DNA of 64,000 nt from CAZUZS01 sp964624795 (lineage in GTDB: Bacteria > Calditrichota > Calditrichia > RBG-13-44-9): positions 62,001 to 126,000 of the forward strand of contig CAZUZS010000002.1 of the NCBI GenBank assembly GCA_964624795.1, in the 5' to 3' direction. Below the pieces are notes generated by a model. It was not told the DNA's origin. It worked only from the letters and a program-made list of their open reading frames with translations, and did no database searches. Positions 37,067 through 46,672 of the stretch are shown here, in pieces (the first letter of the stretch is position 1; every line of letters begins with the position of its first letter). Made by a program: the position numbers and the translations under genes.

Positions 37067-38653
37067 ATGAAAAAAATTATCGTTCTCATTTTGCTGTTTG
37101 CCGTGATTTTTTCTTGTGAAAAGAAAGAAAAAAAGTTGGGTGAATTGAAAATCCCGGCAGGAGTTTCGGCCGAACATTATCAAAACCTGCCGCATCCTTT
37201 TTTCACCGAGCATCAATATCTTACCGAAATCTATTGGAAATCGTGGGAACTGTTGAAAACGCATGTCCGGCACGGGAATGCCCAAAATGGTTTTGTGGAG
37301 AGCTACCTGGATGAAGGATTTGACGACCAGATTTACCAGTGGGATGCCTGCTTTATGACGCTGTTCGCGATGTACGGAAAAGCGCTGTTCCCGGCCATGG
37401 AGACACTGGACAATTTCTACCGGCAGCAGCGTGAGGATGGATGGATTTGCCGTGTATACCGCGAGAGCGATGGGAAGCCTGCCGCCCTGCCTGCTGCCGA
37501 CGAGCCGATGATCAATCCGCCGCTGTTTTCGTATGTGGAGTGGAAATATTACCTCCTGACCGGCGACAGCTCGCGGTTCCGCCGGGTTATGCCGCTGCTC
37601 GATGCCTATTACAACTGGATTGACCACAATTGCCGCAGCGAGCTTGGGGCTGCCGGTCTCTATTATACCACCGCGCTGGGCAGCGGAATGGACAATTCGC
37701 CGCGCGGCGAAATTGGAAAAGGGGGCTGGGTGGACCTTTCCGGACAGATGGCGGTTTTTGCCAAATTCATGATTTTCATGGGCCGGGAAACTCGCTCCGA
37801 TTCACTTACAAAAATTTATGAAAATAGATACCGGGCACTGGTTCGTGTTATCAATGGGAAAATGTGGGATGAGCAGACCGGTCTCTATTATGACATCACG
37901 CCGGAGGCGAAAAAGATGAGCGCCAAAACTGTGGCGGCGTTCTGGACGCTGTTGGGCGAGGTGGCTACTTTTCCGCAGGCACGGCGGCTAGGCGAGCACC
38001 TGCAAAATCCGGATGAGTTTTTCCACCTGCACCCGTTTGCGAGCCTTTCTTCGGACAATCCGCTGTTTGACCCAAAAGGGCATTACTGGCGGGGCGGGGT
38101 GTGGGCGCCAACCAATTATATGATCATCAAAGGGCTGGATATCTTCCCGCTGCGCGAATTAGCCGCCAATGCTGCGCTGAAACATGTTGAGCAAATGTAC
38201 CGGGTGTATAAAGATTTTAAACCGGATCCGTCTCAGATGGCCCCGGATGCCAGCCAGGATGTTGCTAACACCATCTGGGAAAGCTACGCGCCGGACAGTC
38301 CGCAGCCGGCCACCCGCTGGGACGGAAAATACCTGGTGAAGCCGAATTTCGTTGGCTGGTCCGGCCTGGGACCGGTGGCGCTGCTGCTGGAAAATGTCAT
38401 CGGGCTGCAGCCCTCGGCACCGCGCGACGAAATCTACTGGAATCTGCGGCTTCGGGAACGCTACGGTGTGGAAAATTACCGTTTCGGAGATAACACGGTG
38501 GATTTTATCTGCGAGAGCAACGAGCTTCCGGTGGGATCGGCGCAGATCGTTGTCAAGTCCGACAGCCCGTTCAGCCTGTCGGTTTCCACGCAGGTGGGAG
38601 TTAAAGAATTCAAGGTTCAGAAAGGGGAAAACCGGTTTGAGATAAAGCTGTAA
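37067..38653 (+). CDS. GH63/trehalase-like glycoside hydrolase lipoprotein
   Basis: The protein has 528 residues from the ATG at 37067, with AAGG 8 nt before it; the GTG at 37058 overlaps this SD. A lipobox, VIFSC, predicts a lipoprotein. The catalytic part is an (alpha/alpha)6-barrel type: YQWDACFMTLFAMYG, FYRQQREDGWICR, GSGMDNSPRG, WTLLGEVATFPQA and HYWRGGVWAPTNYM. These match GH63 and trehalase-related enzymes, including mannosyl- and glucosylglycerate hydrolases. The substrate is inference; a compatible-solute or oligosaccharide hydrolase at the membrane is likely. A beta-sandwich C-terminal domain follows. Confidence 0.8.
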   Translation: MKKIIVLILLFAVIFSCEKKEKKLGELKIPAGVSAEHYQNLPHPFFTEHQYLTEIYWKSWELLKTHVRHGNAQNGFVESYLDEGFDDQIYQWDACFMTLFAMYGKALFPAMETLDNFYRQQREDGWICRVYRESDGKPAALPAADEPMINPPLFSYVEWKYYLLTGDSSRFRRVMPLLDAYYNWIDHNCRSELGAAGLYYTTALGSGMDNSPRGEIGKGGWVDLSGQMAVFAKFMIFMGRETRSDSLTKIYENRYRALVRVINGKMWDEQTGLYYDITPEAKKMSAKTVAAFWTLLGEVATFPQARRLGEHLQNPDEFFHLHPFASLSSDNPLFDPKGHYWRGGVWAPTNYMIIKGLDIFPLRELAANAALKHVEQMYRVYKDFKPDPSQMAPDASQDVANTIWESYAPDSPQPATRWDGKYLVKPNFVGWSGLGPVALLLENVIGLQPSAPRDEIYWNLRLRERYGVENYRFGDNTVDFICESNELPVGSAQIVVKSDSPFSLSVSTQVGVKEFKVQKGENRFEIKL

Positions 38654-38795
38654 TGAGCCTAGTTTCCGAGAAATTGCTGCCCAAAGTCATTCTGCAATAT
38701 ACGAATCCGCTGCCCAATGCAGGTCGACCATCTCCAGGGTGGCGAAAGAGGACGTAAGGCAACAAGCACTGTCCTTAGGAGTTCAGTTGGTGTTC

Positions 38796-39974
38796 TCACT
38801 CGCTTTGGAGTTCCTCGTAGCGGGCTCGAAAGTCTTCATTATCCGGATCGAGCACAATCGCCTTTTTGATGGAATTCACCGCTTCTTCATTTTCGCCCAA
38901 TTCCCAAAATGCGGTGGAGATGTTGTAGAAATACAAACCGTCTTCCGGGTCCAGTTCGGCTGCTATTTGGTAATGTGCCAGGGCATCCTCATAATTGGAT
39001 TCGTAAAAACTCACATCTCCCAGTTTGTTATAGATTTCTGCGTTTCTGGGATCAAGCTCCCTGGCTTTCAGATAACTTGCTCGGGCGCTATCATACTCTT
39101 CTTTTAAATCATACATTGCGCCCAAAGACAAATAGCACCGCACCCACTCCGGGTCCAGCGCCAGTGCTCTTTTGTAGTTCTCAATGGCCTTGTCGTATTC
39201 ATCCTTCCAACTTAGCGCATCACCCAAATCCTTATAAAGGGTTTCGTCTTCGGGATCCAGTACGATAGCTTTCTTGTAGGCCTGTATTGCATCGTCATAC
39301 TCTTCTAGCCAAAAATGGGCATTACCCGCAAGTTGATATCCGTAAGTATTTTCAGGCTCAATCAGGACGCACTTTTTTGCGTATTTCAGCATCTCATCGT
39401 ATTTTTCGAGGTTCTTATAGGCTAATGCCAAATTCGTGAGGTAAGTGGAATCTTCCGGATCGAAAACGATGGCTTTATGGTAATTCTCGACCGCCTCCGA
39501 AAAATTTTCCAGTTCGTCACAACAACGCCCAATCATGTTATAGTAGGAAGCATGATTGGGCGTTATCCGCGAAGCGATTTGAAAATATTGAAGCGCCTGT
39601 TCGAACTCTTCCCTGCGAAACAAAGTGTGGCCGGCATTCGCATAATATGTGGAATTCTTAGGTTCGAGATCGATTGCCCGTTTGTAGCAAACCACACAGA
39701 CCTCGTAATTTTCCAACTCGTAGCAAATATCGCCTAATAGATTCACCGTATTTGCGTCGCTTGGAAACGCGTCAACCGCTTTTTGCGCCCATGGCATTGC
39801 ATTCTCATAATCTTCCATAAGGTAATAGGCTTTGGCAATAAGCGGCCATACGTTTGCATAGTCTTTCAGGATGTCATTTGCTTTTAATAGATATTTCAGG
39901 TGATTTTCGAAATCCTCATTATCCAGGTATTCATCTGCTTTTTGAATATATTGGTTTGCCAACTCAATGTCCAT
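38796..39974 (-). CDS. TPR-repeat protein
   Basis: The protein has 392 residues made almost wholly of about eleven tetratricopeptide repeats, each with the A-x-x-Y-x-x-A/x-x-L-D-P pattern (for instance 'AIENYKRALALDPEWVRCYLSLG'). No signal peptide is seen, so it is probably a cytosolic protein-interaction scaffold. It is acidic. It lies 35 nt after a paralogous TPR gene and shares strand and probably transcript with it and with the SH3/membrane protein. No function can be assigned. Confidence 0.85.
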   Translation of the reverse strand: MDIELANQYIQKADEYLDNEDFENHLKYLLKANDILKDYANVWPLIAKAYYLMEDYENAMPWAQKAVDAFPSDANTVNLLGDICYELENYEVCVVCYKRAIDLEPKNSTYYANAGHTLFRREEFEQALQYFQIASRITPNHASYYNMIGRCCDELENFSEAVENYHKAIVFDPEDSTYLTNLALAYKNLEKYDEMLKYAKKCVLIEPENTYGYQLAGNAHFWLEEYDDAIQAYKKAIVLDPEDETLYKDLGDALSWKDEYDKAIENYKRALALDPEWVRCYLSLGAMYDLKEEYDSARASYLKARELDPRNAEIYNKLGDVSFYESNYEDALAHYQIAAELDPEDGLYFYNISTAFWELGENEEAVNSIKKAIVLDPDNEDFRARYEELQSE

Positions 39975-40009
39975 TTCTTCCCCACTCTTATTTGTTTTAT
40001 TGCCCTGCT

Positions 40010-41191
40010 CTACAAACTATCTGCAAACTCCTGCCTTATCTGTTCCAGTTGCATCTTGTAATCGCCGTCATCGGGATTAAGGGCGATTGCCCTTTTCATA
40101 CAATCCATCGCGTCTTTGTATTTCTTCTGCCGCAAATAGGCGAAGCCTAAATTGCTGAATGCGATATCATTTTCCGGCTCAAGCTCGATAGCCTTTTCGA
40201 AGTAACCTGTCGCTTCTTCGTAATTGCCGTTGTCTGTCGCCATACCGCCTAAATTATTGTAGGCGACAGAGTGGCCGGGGTCGATCTTTATTGCTTTTAA
40301 ATAATATTCACGGGCCTGTTCCTTCTCGTTTTTCAAGTAGTGTATTTTGCCGATCATATTGCATACGAAAGCCCAGCTCGGGTCTATCTCCAGCGCTTTT
40401 CCGTAATTTGCCAATGCCGGCTCGTAGTCTCCCAGACAATAATATGCATCGCCAAAACCTTTGTAAATGGCTTCGTTCTGCTGATCGAATTGAATTGCCT
40501 TTTGGTATGCCGAAATCGCTTTTTCATATTGTTCAACATCAAGATACAGATCACCTAAGGTTTCATGAATATTGTCCTGGTTGGGGTCGAGCTGCAAAGA
40601 TGTTTCAGCATTTTGCAACGCTTCCGTGTATTCCCCCAACTGCTTTTGCACCATTGCCAGATGCGTATAATAAAAGGCATTACTTTCATTGATGCCTATG
40701 GCCTTTTGAAAACAATTTTTGGCTTCGTTCGGCATCTCCAGATAATAGTATGACAATCCCATCGTATTGTAAAGGTCGTCGTCCATTGCATTTTGTTTTA
40801 TAACTGCTGACAGGACATTGATCACATTCTCGAAATCGTTCATGTGATAGTAAGTGTTGGCCAGGTTGGAATAGTACACTGGTTCCTCCGCATAAATCTC
40901 AATCGCCTTTCGATAATGAGCTACGGCCCCCTCCAGATCGTCCTTTTCGATTAATGCGTTTCCCAGGGAATTGTAAGCGTTTGCATGTTGCGGATCTTTT
41001 TGAATTGCTTCCTTAAAATATCTCATGGCATGGTCATATTGTCCCAGGTTGTAATAAGCAGAGCCGATATAGTAAGGAATGTCGGCTTCCCAGGGCGTAT
41101 TTTTGGCAGCTTTTAGATAGAATTTGATTGCTTTTTCGTAATCTCCTGCGTCGAAGGCTTTGTCAGCCTTTTCATAATCGTTACCAAACAT
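40010..41191 (-). CDS. TPR-repeat protein (paralogue)
   Basis: The protein has 393 residues with about eleven TPR units (for instance 'AYNNLGGMATDNGNYEEATGYF') and an excellent SD (AGGAGGG) before the ATG. Its length and repeat register match those of the next gene, so the pair probably arose by duplication. No signal peptide or catalytic domain was seen. It is probably cytosolic. Confidence 0.85.
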   Translation of the reverse strand: MFGNDYEKADKAFDAGDYEKAIKFYLKAAKNTPWEADIPYYIGSAYYNLGQYDHAMRYFKEAIQKDPQHANAYNSLGNALIEKDDLEGAVAHYRKAIEIYAEEPVYYSNLANTYYHMNDFENVINVLSAVIKQNAMDDDLYNTMGLSYYYLEMPNEAKNCFQKAIGINESNAFYYTHLAMVQKQLGEYTEALQNAETSLQLDPNQDNIHETLGDLYLDVEQYEKAISAYQKAIQFDQQNEAIYKGFGDAYYCLGDYEPALANYGKALEIDPSWAFVCNMIGKIHYLKNEKEQAREYYLKAIKIDPGHSVAYNNLGGMATDNGNYEEATGYFEKAIELEPENDIAFSNLGFAYLRQKKYKDAMDCMKRAIALNPDDGDYKMQLEQIRQEFADSL

Positions 41192-41308
41192 GTTCCCTCC
41201 TGTGATTGATCTTTGTAAATTTCACAACACGCAAATCGAACAAGACTGACGATTTGGCAGATTTCATCGGGGGTTCTTCCCAAATAAATTCTCAGAATGA
41301 AGGTGACC

Positions 41309-42757
41309 TTAATGCCAGCCTGACCAAAAAGTTCGCACAACATCCCAGGCATAGCCGCATTGCTTGTTGGCGCATAATCGGTGATCAAGCCAAACTTCCT
41401 GAGTACCTTTTTCTCTTGTCCTGTGTCCGTCACTATGAGTTGTCGTCAAAGTCCTGTGGGTCCGGCTCACCAGATCAGAACCATTGTCTGTGCCAGACCA
41501 ATAACGGCACTGCACACAACGGTTATATAGCAAATCAGATTTCCATTTGCCGATGAATCCATAAGTCATCCCGATTGCGAACAGCAGGAAAATGATGAAC
41601 CAATTGTGGATTACGCCGATGTTTACGGCAATAAACATGAAATATATGTACCCCAGAACCGCGCCCCCGGTACCCGCAATTGTCAATATGATTCCGTTCT
41701 TGAGCTTCCTGTTCAAACTTATGCGGTAAGCAATTTTCTGCACTACAAAATAGGGAACATACAAAACGACATAAAATAGGGCCAAAAACATTGCGATGAA
41801 GAGGATGAGCAATACGATGGAAGCCCATTTGGGTAATGAGAAATATTTTTCAGATATTTGATCTCCATATTTGTCACGCCAACTGTGAGCCTTCAGATCA
41901 AAAAAGTTCCAGAATCGGTTCATTACAAATGATGAGCGAAGCGCGCCGGTCAGGGGGAAATAGCCGATCCATTTGGTAACCCGGCTGGTCCGCCCGATTT
42001 CTTCTATATTTCCTGCCTTGGTTATTGCCTTGATCCCGATTTCTTTCCGGTCTCCGTCATAAAGAAAGATGTTATTAAAAGTGTAGATCTTATTTCCCTT
42101 GTCGTTTTGTATGGCATCCGGCTCTGAAAACTTTTTGATAAAGTCCTCTACCGGCTTTCCCTGCCAATCGGATACGAATGAACTTTTATCGAATCGCCAG
42201 ATCTTTTTATCGATGAGCCGGGGCTGCTTCCAGCCGACTCGCTCAATATCATAGTCATCGATCCAGCCAACCTTGCCATCCGAGGTCTTTATCTTTGTAA
42301 ATCCCCAGTTTCCCCGGCTCTGTTTCACCGAGGTATGCCCCAGGCGGGTAACCCATTCCCGGCCCCCGACATCCGTGACCAAATTTCCCTTCTTTTTTTC
42401 AGGCGTGGCCCACACGCCTACTGTTTTATTGCTGGCACGCCGGATGAGGCCGCCCTCGGAAGGTTGCAGATTTTCCTCCTGCACCCATCCCATTGTGCCG
42501 TTGGGAAGTGAAATTCGATACCATTTGGAATAGCCCTCCATGACCTTAACCGGGGTTCCTGCCGCGGCCGTCCCCACCGGCATACTGGCCCATTCTTCGT
42601 TCGCGCCTTTGGTAAAGTGGTTCGAAAACATGTCGGCTTTCTTGATCAATTTTGTAGAGTAGGGCTCGGAATTGAAAACCCGCTGATCTTTATGGAATAT
42701 GTTCACCGCGAGTGTGATAACAAAGGCTACAGATGCAAGGATAGCGACAATTTTCAT
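41309..42757 (-). CDS. Membrane protein with extracytoplasmic SH3 domains and C-terminal Cys pairs
   Basis: The protein has 482 residues. An N-terminal hydrophobic anchor (VAILASVAFVITLAVNIF) is followed by two bacterial SH3-like domains (AAGTPVKVMEGYSKWYRI, then 'MGWVQEENL'; and 'NWGFTKIKTSDGKVGWI'). Three further membrane segments lie between about residues 310 and 410. A soluble tail carries CVQCRYW and LCANKQCGYAW, a possible metal-binding knuckle. SD AGGAG precedes the ATG. It is first in a set with two TPR genes, which may be cytosolic partners. Function is unknown; a cell-wall-sensing role would be a guess. Confidence 0.7.
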   Translation of the reverse strand: MKIVAILASVAFVITLAVNIFHKDQRVFNSEPYSTKLIKKADMFSNHFTKGANEEWASMPVGTAAAGTPVKVMEGYSKWYRISLPNGTMGWVQEENLQPSEGGLIRRASNKTVGVWATPEKKKGNLVTDVGGREWVTRLGHTSVKQSRGNWGFTKIKTSDGKVGWIDDYDIERVGWKQPRLIDKKIWRFDKSSFVSDWQGKPVEDFIKKFSEPDAIQNDKGNKIYTFNNIFLYDGDRKEIGIKAITKAGNIEEIGRTSRVTKWIGYFPLTGALRSSFVMNRFWNFFDLKAHSWRDKYGDQISEKYFSLPKWASIVLLILFIAMFLALFYVVLYVPYFVVQKIAYRISLNRKLKNGIILTIAGTGGAVLGYIYFMFIAVNIGVIHNWFIIFLLFAIGMTYGFIGKWKSDLLYNRCVQCRYWSGTDNGSDLVSRTHRTLTTTHSDGHRTREKGTQEVWLDHRLCANKQCGYAWDVVRTFWSGWH

Positions 42758-43825
42758 TTCATGATTCTCCTGTATTAGATTCCACTGCGATTATCTTATT
42801 TTCAACCTTTGGTAGAATTCGTGCCTCCGGGTTATAAAGCCGACCAACAAGAATAAAATTTTGTCTCAAATATCAGCCACCCGATATGCTGCCGGCTGCC
42901 AGGATTTGCTTCCTTTAAGATGTCCTCCGGCAAATCGAAATTGACTCTGGGAGATTAGCCGCGATAGAATAGTGAAAAATTAACCTGCCATAGAACCGGG
43001 GAATTCAATCCTGCGATTTAGACAATATTTATTTTAGCTGAAATCCACAATACCCCTCCGGCGAATCGAAATCCCGGAAAAATTTTTTTGCACTTGATCT
43101 ATTTTAAATATATTCAATTCCAGGCGAGAACTGACACAGGAAAGCAGGTTTGGTGGGACAGGGAAATGCTCGCTTTGCTCCGGCATGGCATGACAGGGGA
43201 ATGAAATATCTGCAGCGTTGGGAAGGGTAGACAATATAAATCCCGTCCTTTCTCGGCAAAAATGTAAGACAGATTTTAACTTGACATGATCAACAAAACC
43301 GGGAATTCCAGCGGTTCTTCTCAAAGCTGAAAACTTCCTCCATGAGTCTCAAATGATTCGAAGATTCGATCATTATTATTAATAACTTCAGCCTAATTAC
43401 ACCATCGTTACAAAAAATTATACCACAAAAATCACACTTTTTCAAGTGAATATTATTTCTAAAGTGCGGAGTCGCAGGTCACCCGTGTCGGTTGGTATCA
43501 AAGCTGCCTCCGACCATTTCGAAAGGGCGTCATTTTTTGCCCGCACTTCCAAAAACGCGAATTCCTCGGCTCGACAATGTGCAGGTTGTTTCTCCGGAGA
43601 TTTTCACCTAATCAAATTATTCTTGATTTTTGAAAACCATTATTGTATTATAAATCCGTTTAAATATCTATTTAATTATGCATTTGCATAATCAAATCAT
43701 GAAACATGCGGGGACGAACTTCTCCCCGGAAAATCCTCCCCTGTCGCAAGGGAATGAAATCGTCCGGTAATTTTTCGTCCTGACGAATACGGTGACGACA
43801 AAGCAAGAGGAAGATAGAGATAGAG
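42758..43825. other. Long intergenic region upstream of the microcompartment locus
   Basis: This gap of 1,068 bases divides the minus-strand SH3/TPR set from the plus-strand BMC locus. Short frames exist on both strands (43034-43324 minus, 43446-43691 plus), but their peptides have no family features or good SD, so I do not call them. A sigma70-like promoter is found at 43623. The A/T-rich 43330-43450 stretch could be regulatory. Confidence 0.5.
43623..43651 (+). promoter_or_regulatory. Candidate promoter of the BMC operon
   Basis: TTGATT (43623-43628), 17 nt, TATTAT (43646-43651). It is 174 nt upstream of the RpiB-DeoC start. The same -35 hexamer and spacing occur before the sigma-factor gene (50527). 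Called by sequence only. Confidence 0.45.
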
Positions 43826-45250
43826 ATGATAGGCACAAGTCAGGCAAACACCCGCAGAATAGCACTGGGCGCCGACCATTCCGGGTACGAGCTTAAGGAA
43901 ATCATCAAACGACATTTACAATCCAGCGGTTACCAGGTTGTGGATTGTGGCGTAGCCAGTCCTGAACCGGCTGATTACCCGCTGATCGCCTACAAGGTGG
44001 CAATGCTGGTTTCGCAGCAGAACTGCGAAAAAGGGATTATGATCGACGGCGCCGGAATTGGCTCCGCCATGGCTGCTAACAAAGTTCCCGGCGTGCGTGC
44101 GGCGCTTTGCTACGATCTGTCCAGCGCCCGCAACAGCCGCGAACACAACGACGCCAACCTGCTTACCCTGGGGGCGGGACTCATCGGGAGCGCACTGGCC
44201 AAACAGATTGTTGACCTCTGGCTGACCACCAATTGCACAGTAGAACGCCATCTGCGGCGGGTGCGGCAAATCCATGATATTGAGAAAGGAAGAGTCGAGG
44301 TGAGTGAAATAAAAACCGAAAACAACCCGGCAGTTTTGCCTTCCCAAACAACCGACCTTTCCCCGGAAGAATTACAAAGCATTGTGGAACGAATTCATTC
44401 GCTGCTGAAAGAGCAACTGGGAGTCTCGCTGCAGGATTTGGCAGTACTTAAACAGCAGGGAATTATGGATGGACGGGGCGTTGGTGTTGAAAAAAGTTCA
44501 ACTGCCATGCAGGATTTTATCAACCTGGGGGTGGGACGCGTTACCTGTTCATTGGGCAACGGCGAGAATATTCCCAAAGAGATTGCCCAGTATATCGATC
44601 ACACCTTGCTGAAACCGGACGCTGCCGAAGCCGACATTCGCAAATTGTGCGAGGAGGCGCTGCAATACCAGTTCGCCACGGTGTGCGTAAATCCGTCTTA
44701 TGTGCGGCTGGCGGCCAGCATCCTGAAAGATTCGCCGGTGCTGGTGTGCAGTGTGGTAGGTTTCCCGTTCGGCACCCATTCCCCGGAAGTGAAGGCCATG
44801 GAAACCCGCCAGGCGATTCGCAACGGCGCCAAAGAGATCGATATGGTGATCAACATCGGGGCGCTGAAGAGCGGCGATGACGATCTGGTTTACCGGGACA
44901 TACGGGCGGTGGTGGAAGCTTGCGAGGACGGCAGTGCGCTGTGCAAAGTGATTATCGAAACTGCCTTGCTGACAGATGAAGAAAAAGTGCGGGCCTGCAA
45001 GATCTCGCGCCGGGCGCGTGCCGATTTCGTGAAAACTTCCACCGGCTTTTCATCCGGCGGTGCTACTGCTCACGATGTGGAATTGATGAGCGAAGCGGTG
45101 AAGGGCACTAAAATGGGCGTGAAAGCCTCCGGCGGCATCCGCAGTTACGCCGATGCTAAAAAGATGATCTGCGCCGGGGCGACCCGTATCGGCGCCAGCG
45201 CCGGAATAAAGATTTTGAAGGAAGCGAAACAGGTGACGGAGTCGAGATAA
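43826..45250 (+). CDS. RpiB-like isomerase fused to deoxyribose-5-phosphate aldolase (BMC cargo)
   Basis: The protein has 474 residues. Residues 10-155 form an RpiB/LacAB-type isomerase (GADHSGYELK, His107 in REHNDANLLTLG). The site that carries the catalytic Cys in E. coli RpiB reads IDGAGIG, with Asp74. Residues 156-250 form a linker holding an amphipathic helix (SPEELQSIVERIHSLLKEQ, 179-197) that looks like an encapsulation peptide. Residues 252-470 form DERA/DeoC: Asp339 in EIDMVINIG, Schiff-base Lys403 in VKTSTGF, and Lys433 in GVKASGG. DERA splits deoxyribose-5-P to acetaldehyde and glyceraldehyde-3-P. This pairing marks SPU-type microcompartments. First gene of the BMC operon. Confidence 0.9.
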   Translation: MIGTSQANTRRIALGADHSGYELKEIIKRHLQSSGYQVVDCGVASPEPADYPLIAYKVAMLVSQQNCEKGIMIDGAGIGSAMAANKVPGVRAALCYDLSSARNSREHNDANLLTLGAGLIGSALAKQIVDLWLTTNCTVERHLRRVRQIHDIEKGRVEVSEIKTENNPAVLPSQTTDLSPEELQSIVERIHSLLKEQLGVSLQDLAVLKQQGIMDGRGVGVEKSSTAMQDFINLGVGRVTCSLGNGENIPKEIAQYIDHTLLKPDAAEADIRKLCEEALQYQFATVCVNPSYVRLAASILKDSPVLVCSVVGFPFGTHSPEVKAMETRQAIRNGAKEIDMVINIGALKSGDDDLVYRDIRAVVEACEDGSALCKVIIETALLTDEEKVRACKISRRARADFVKTSTGFSSGGATAHDVELMSEAVKGTKMGVKASGGIRSYADAKKMICAGATRIGASAGIKILKEAKQVTESR

Positions 45251-45276
45251 TAATTTCGCGGAGCATCCTCATTAAC

Positions 45277-45294
45277 ACCGGGCTTTGGCCCGGT
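45277..45294 (+). other. GC hairpin between cargo and first shell gene
   Basis: A perfect 7-bp stem, ACCGGGC-TTTG-GCCCGGT, without a U-run. It may be an mRNA-stability or processing element that sets the cargo:shell ratio. Confidence 0.4.
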
Positions 45295-45383
45295 GCCATG
45301 CGAGCGACGGAATTTTAAGAACCGTTTTAACGGTTTTGTTGATGACGATGAAATCATAAAAGGAATATTAAAGGAGAGAAATT

Positions 45384-46007
45384 TTGGTCGATCTACGTTC
45401 GTATGTTTTTTTGGATAAACTACAGCCGCAATATGCTGCGTTCCTCGGCACCGTGGCGCAGGGATTTTTGCCAATCGCCGGGATGGCGTCTCTTTACGTG
45501 GAAATTTCACCCGGTATCGAAATCAACCGCATCACAGATATTGCTGTGAAATCGACTCACGTAACGCCGGGGATGCAGATTGTTGAGCGGCTCTACGGTC
45601 TGCTGGAAATCCATTCCGAATCGCAGGCCGATGTACGGCAAGCCGGCAAATCGATACTTGAAGCGCTGGAGCTTCACGAAGATGACCGCCACAAACCGCG
45701 GGTGCTCTCCAGCCAGGTGATCCGCCGCATCGACGATCACCAGACGCAGTTGATCAACCGCATGAGGCACGGCAATATGATAGTGCCCGGCCAGACGCTC
45801 TATGTGATGGAACTGGAGCCCGCTGCGTATGCGGCATTGGCCGCCAACGAAGCCGAGAAGGCTGCCGAGATCAACATCCTGGAAGTGCGGGCATTCGGTA
45901 GCTTTGGCCGGGTGTACCTGGGCGGCGAAGAACGGGACATCGATGTAGCCTGGCGGGCCGCGGAAGCGGCTATCGAAAACGTTACCGGGAGAGAGGTGAA
46001 GCGGTAG
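45384..46007 (+). CDS. BMC-T (tandem-domain) shell protein
   Basis: The protein has 207 residues. It starts at a TTG at 45384, justified by AAGGAG 7 nt upstream and no better in-frame ATG. The layout of two similar alpha/beta halves (IEINRITDIAVKSTHVTPGMQIVERL; and 'ALAANEAEKAAEINILEVRAFGSFGRVYLGG') fits a diverged tandem BMC protein that forms pseudohexameric trimers in the shell. The BMC family match is weaker than for the BMC-H protein, but context makes it strong. Trimers of this type often hold a large gated pore for metabolites. Confidence 0.75.
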   Translation: MVDLRSYVFLDKLQPQYAAFLGTVAQGFLPIAGMASLYVEISPGIEINRITDIAVKSTHVTPGMQIVERLYGLLEIHSESQADVRQAGKSILEALELHEDDRHKPRVLSSQVIRRIDDHQTQLINRMRHGNMIVPGQTLYVMELEPAAYAALAANEAEKAAEINILEVRAFGSFGRVYLGGEERDIDVAWRAAEAAIENVTGREVKR

Positions 46008-46082
46008 GCGCGAACCTTTCGGAGCATGACCCCAACCCCATCACCGGGCCGCCACCGAGGAGCAATTGTCAAGAACTCCCCC

Positions 46083-46109
46083 TACCCTTCTCCACGCTGG
46101 AGAAGGGTA
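46083..46109 (+). repeat. 11-bp-stem hairpin between shell genes
   Basis: TACCCTTCTCC-ACGCT-GGAGAAGGGTA, a perfect 11-bp stem flanked by CCCC-rich and GGGG-rich sequence, in the style of REP-like dispersed palindromes. It has no U-run. Probably a repeat or an mRNA-stability element. Confidence 0.55.
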
Positions 46110-46197
46110 ACGGGACGGGGAAAAGGGATGAGGTTATGAAGAAAAAAATAGAGTAAACTTAAAAACTTAGAATGAACAGTGACAGGAGGAAGTTGTA

Positions 46198-46512
46198 ATG
46201 GCAGAAGCGTTAGGAATGATCGAGACCCGGAGTTTCCCGGCAGTTGTGGAAGCGGCGGATGCTATGGTGAAAGCAGCGAAAGTGGAATTAGTGAGTTATG
46301 AGAAAACCGGCGGAGGCTATGTTACGGCGATTATTCGCGGCGATGTGGCAGCGGTTCGCGCTGCTTGTGAAGCAGGCCAGGCCGGTGCCTCCAAGGTAGG
46401 CGAAATCATTACCGTTCATATCATTGCACGTCCGCATCCCAATGTTGATGTGGTGCTTCCGCTGGGTCGCAAGAAAGAGGGCGAAGCGGATATGAAGAAA
46501 ACCGCGAAATAG
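46198..46512 (+). CDS. BMC-H shell protein (hexamer)
   Basis: The protein has 104 residues, a single Pfam00936-type BMC domain: ALGMIETRSFPAVVEAADAM at the start, AKVELVSYEKTGGGYVTAII in the middle, and 'GEIITVHIIARPHPNVD' at the end. AGGAGGAAG precedes the ATG. It forms flat hexamers, the main facet tile of the microcompartment. Only one BMC-H gene is present in the locus. It sits between a REP-like hairpin and a palindromic element. Confidence 0.95.
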   Translation: MAEALGMIETRSFPAVVEAADAMVKAAKVELVSYEKTGGGYVTAIIRGDVAAVRAACEAGQAGASKVGEIITVHIIARPHPNVDVVLPLGRKKEGEADMKKTAK

Positions 46513-46672
46513 CGATTCCCCGGTATCATCCCGGTTTAGCCGTTTTGATTCATCGGGAGATTTTTAAACATTCTTAGTTGGGAATTCGATTTAGTGTTTC
46601 GTTGGTTCGCTCATGATTATGGAGCAGGATGACGAAAAGTACGGTTGCTATGAGAGGAGTGTGGTCATGGAT

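Noticed and set aside
43446..43691. 81-codon frame upstream of the BMC operon
   Set aside because: Atypical composition, no SD and no family features; it spans the likely promoter.
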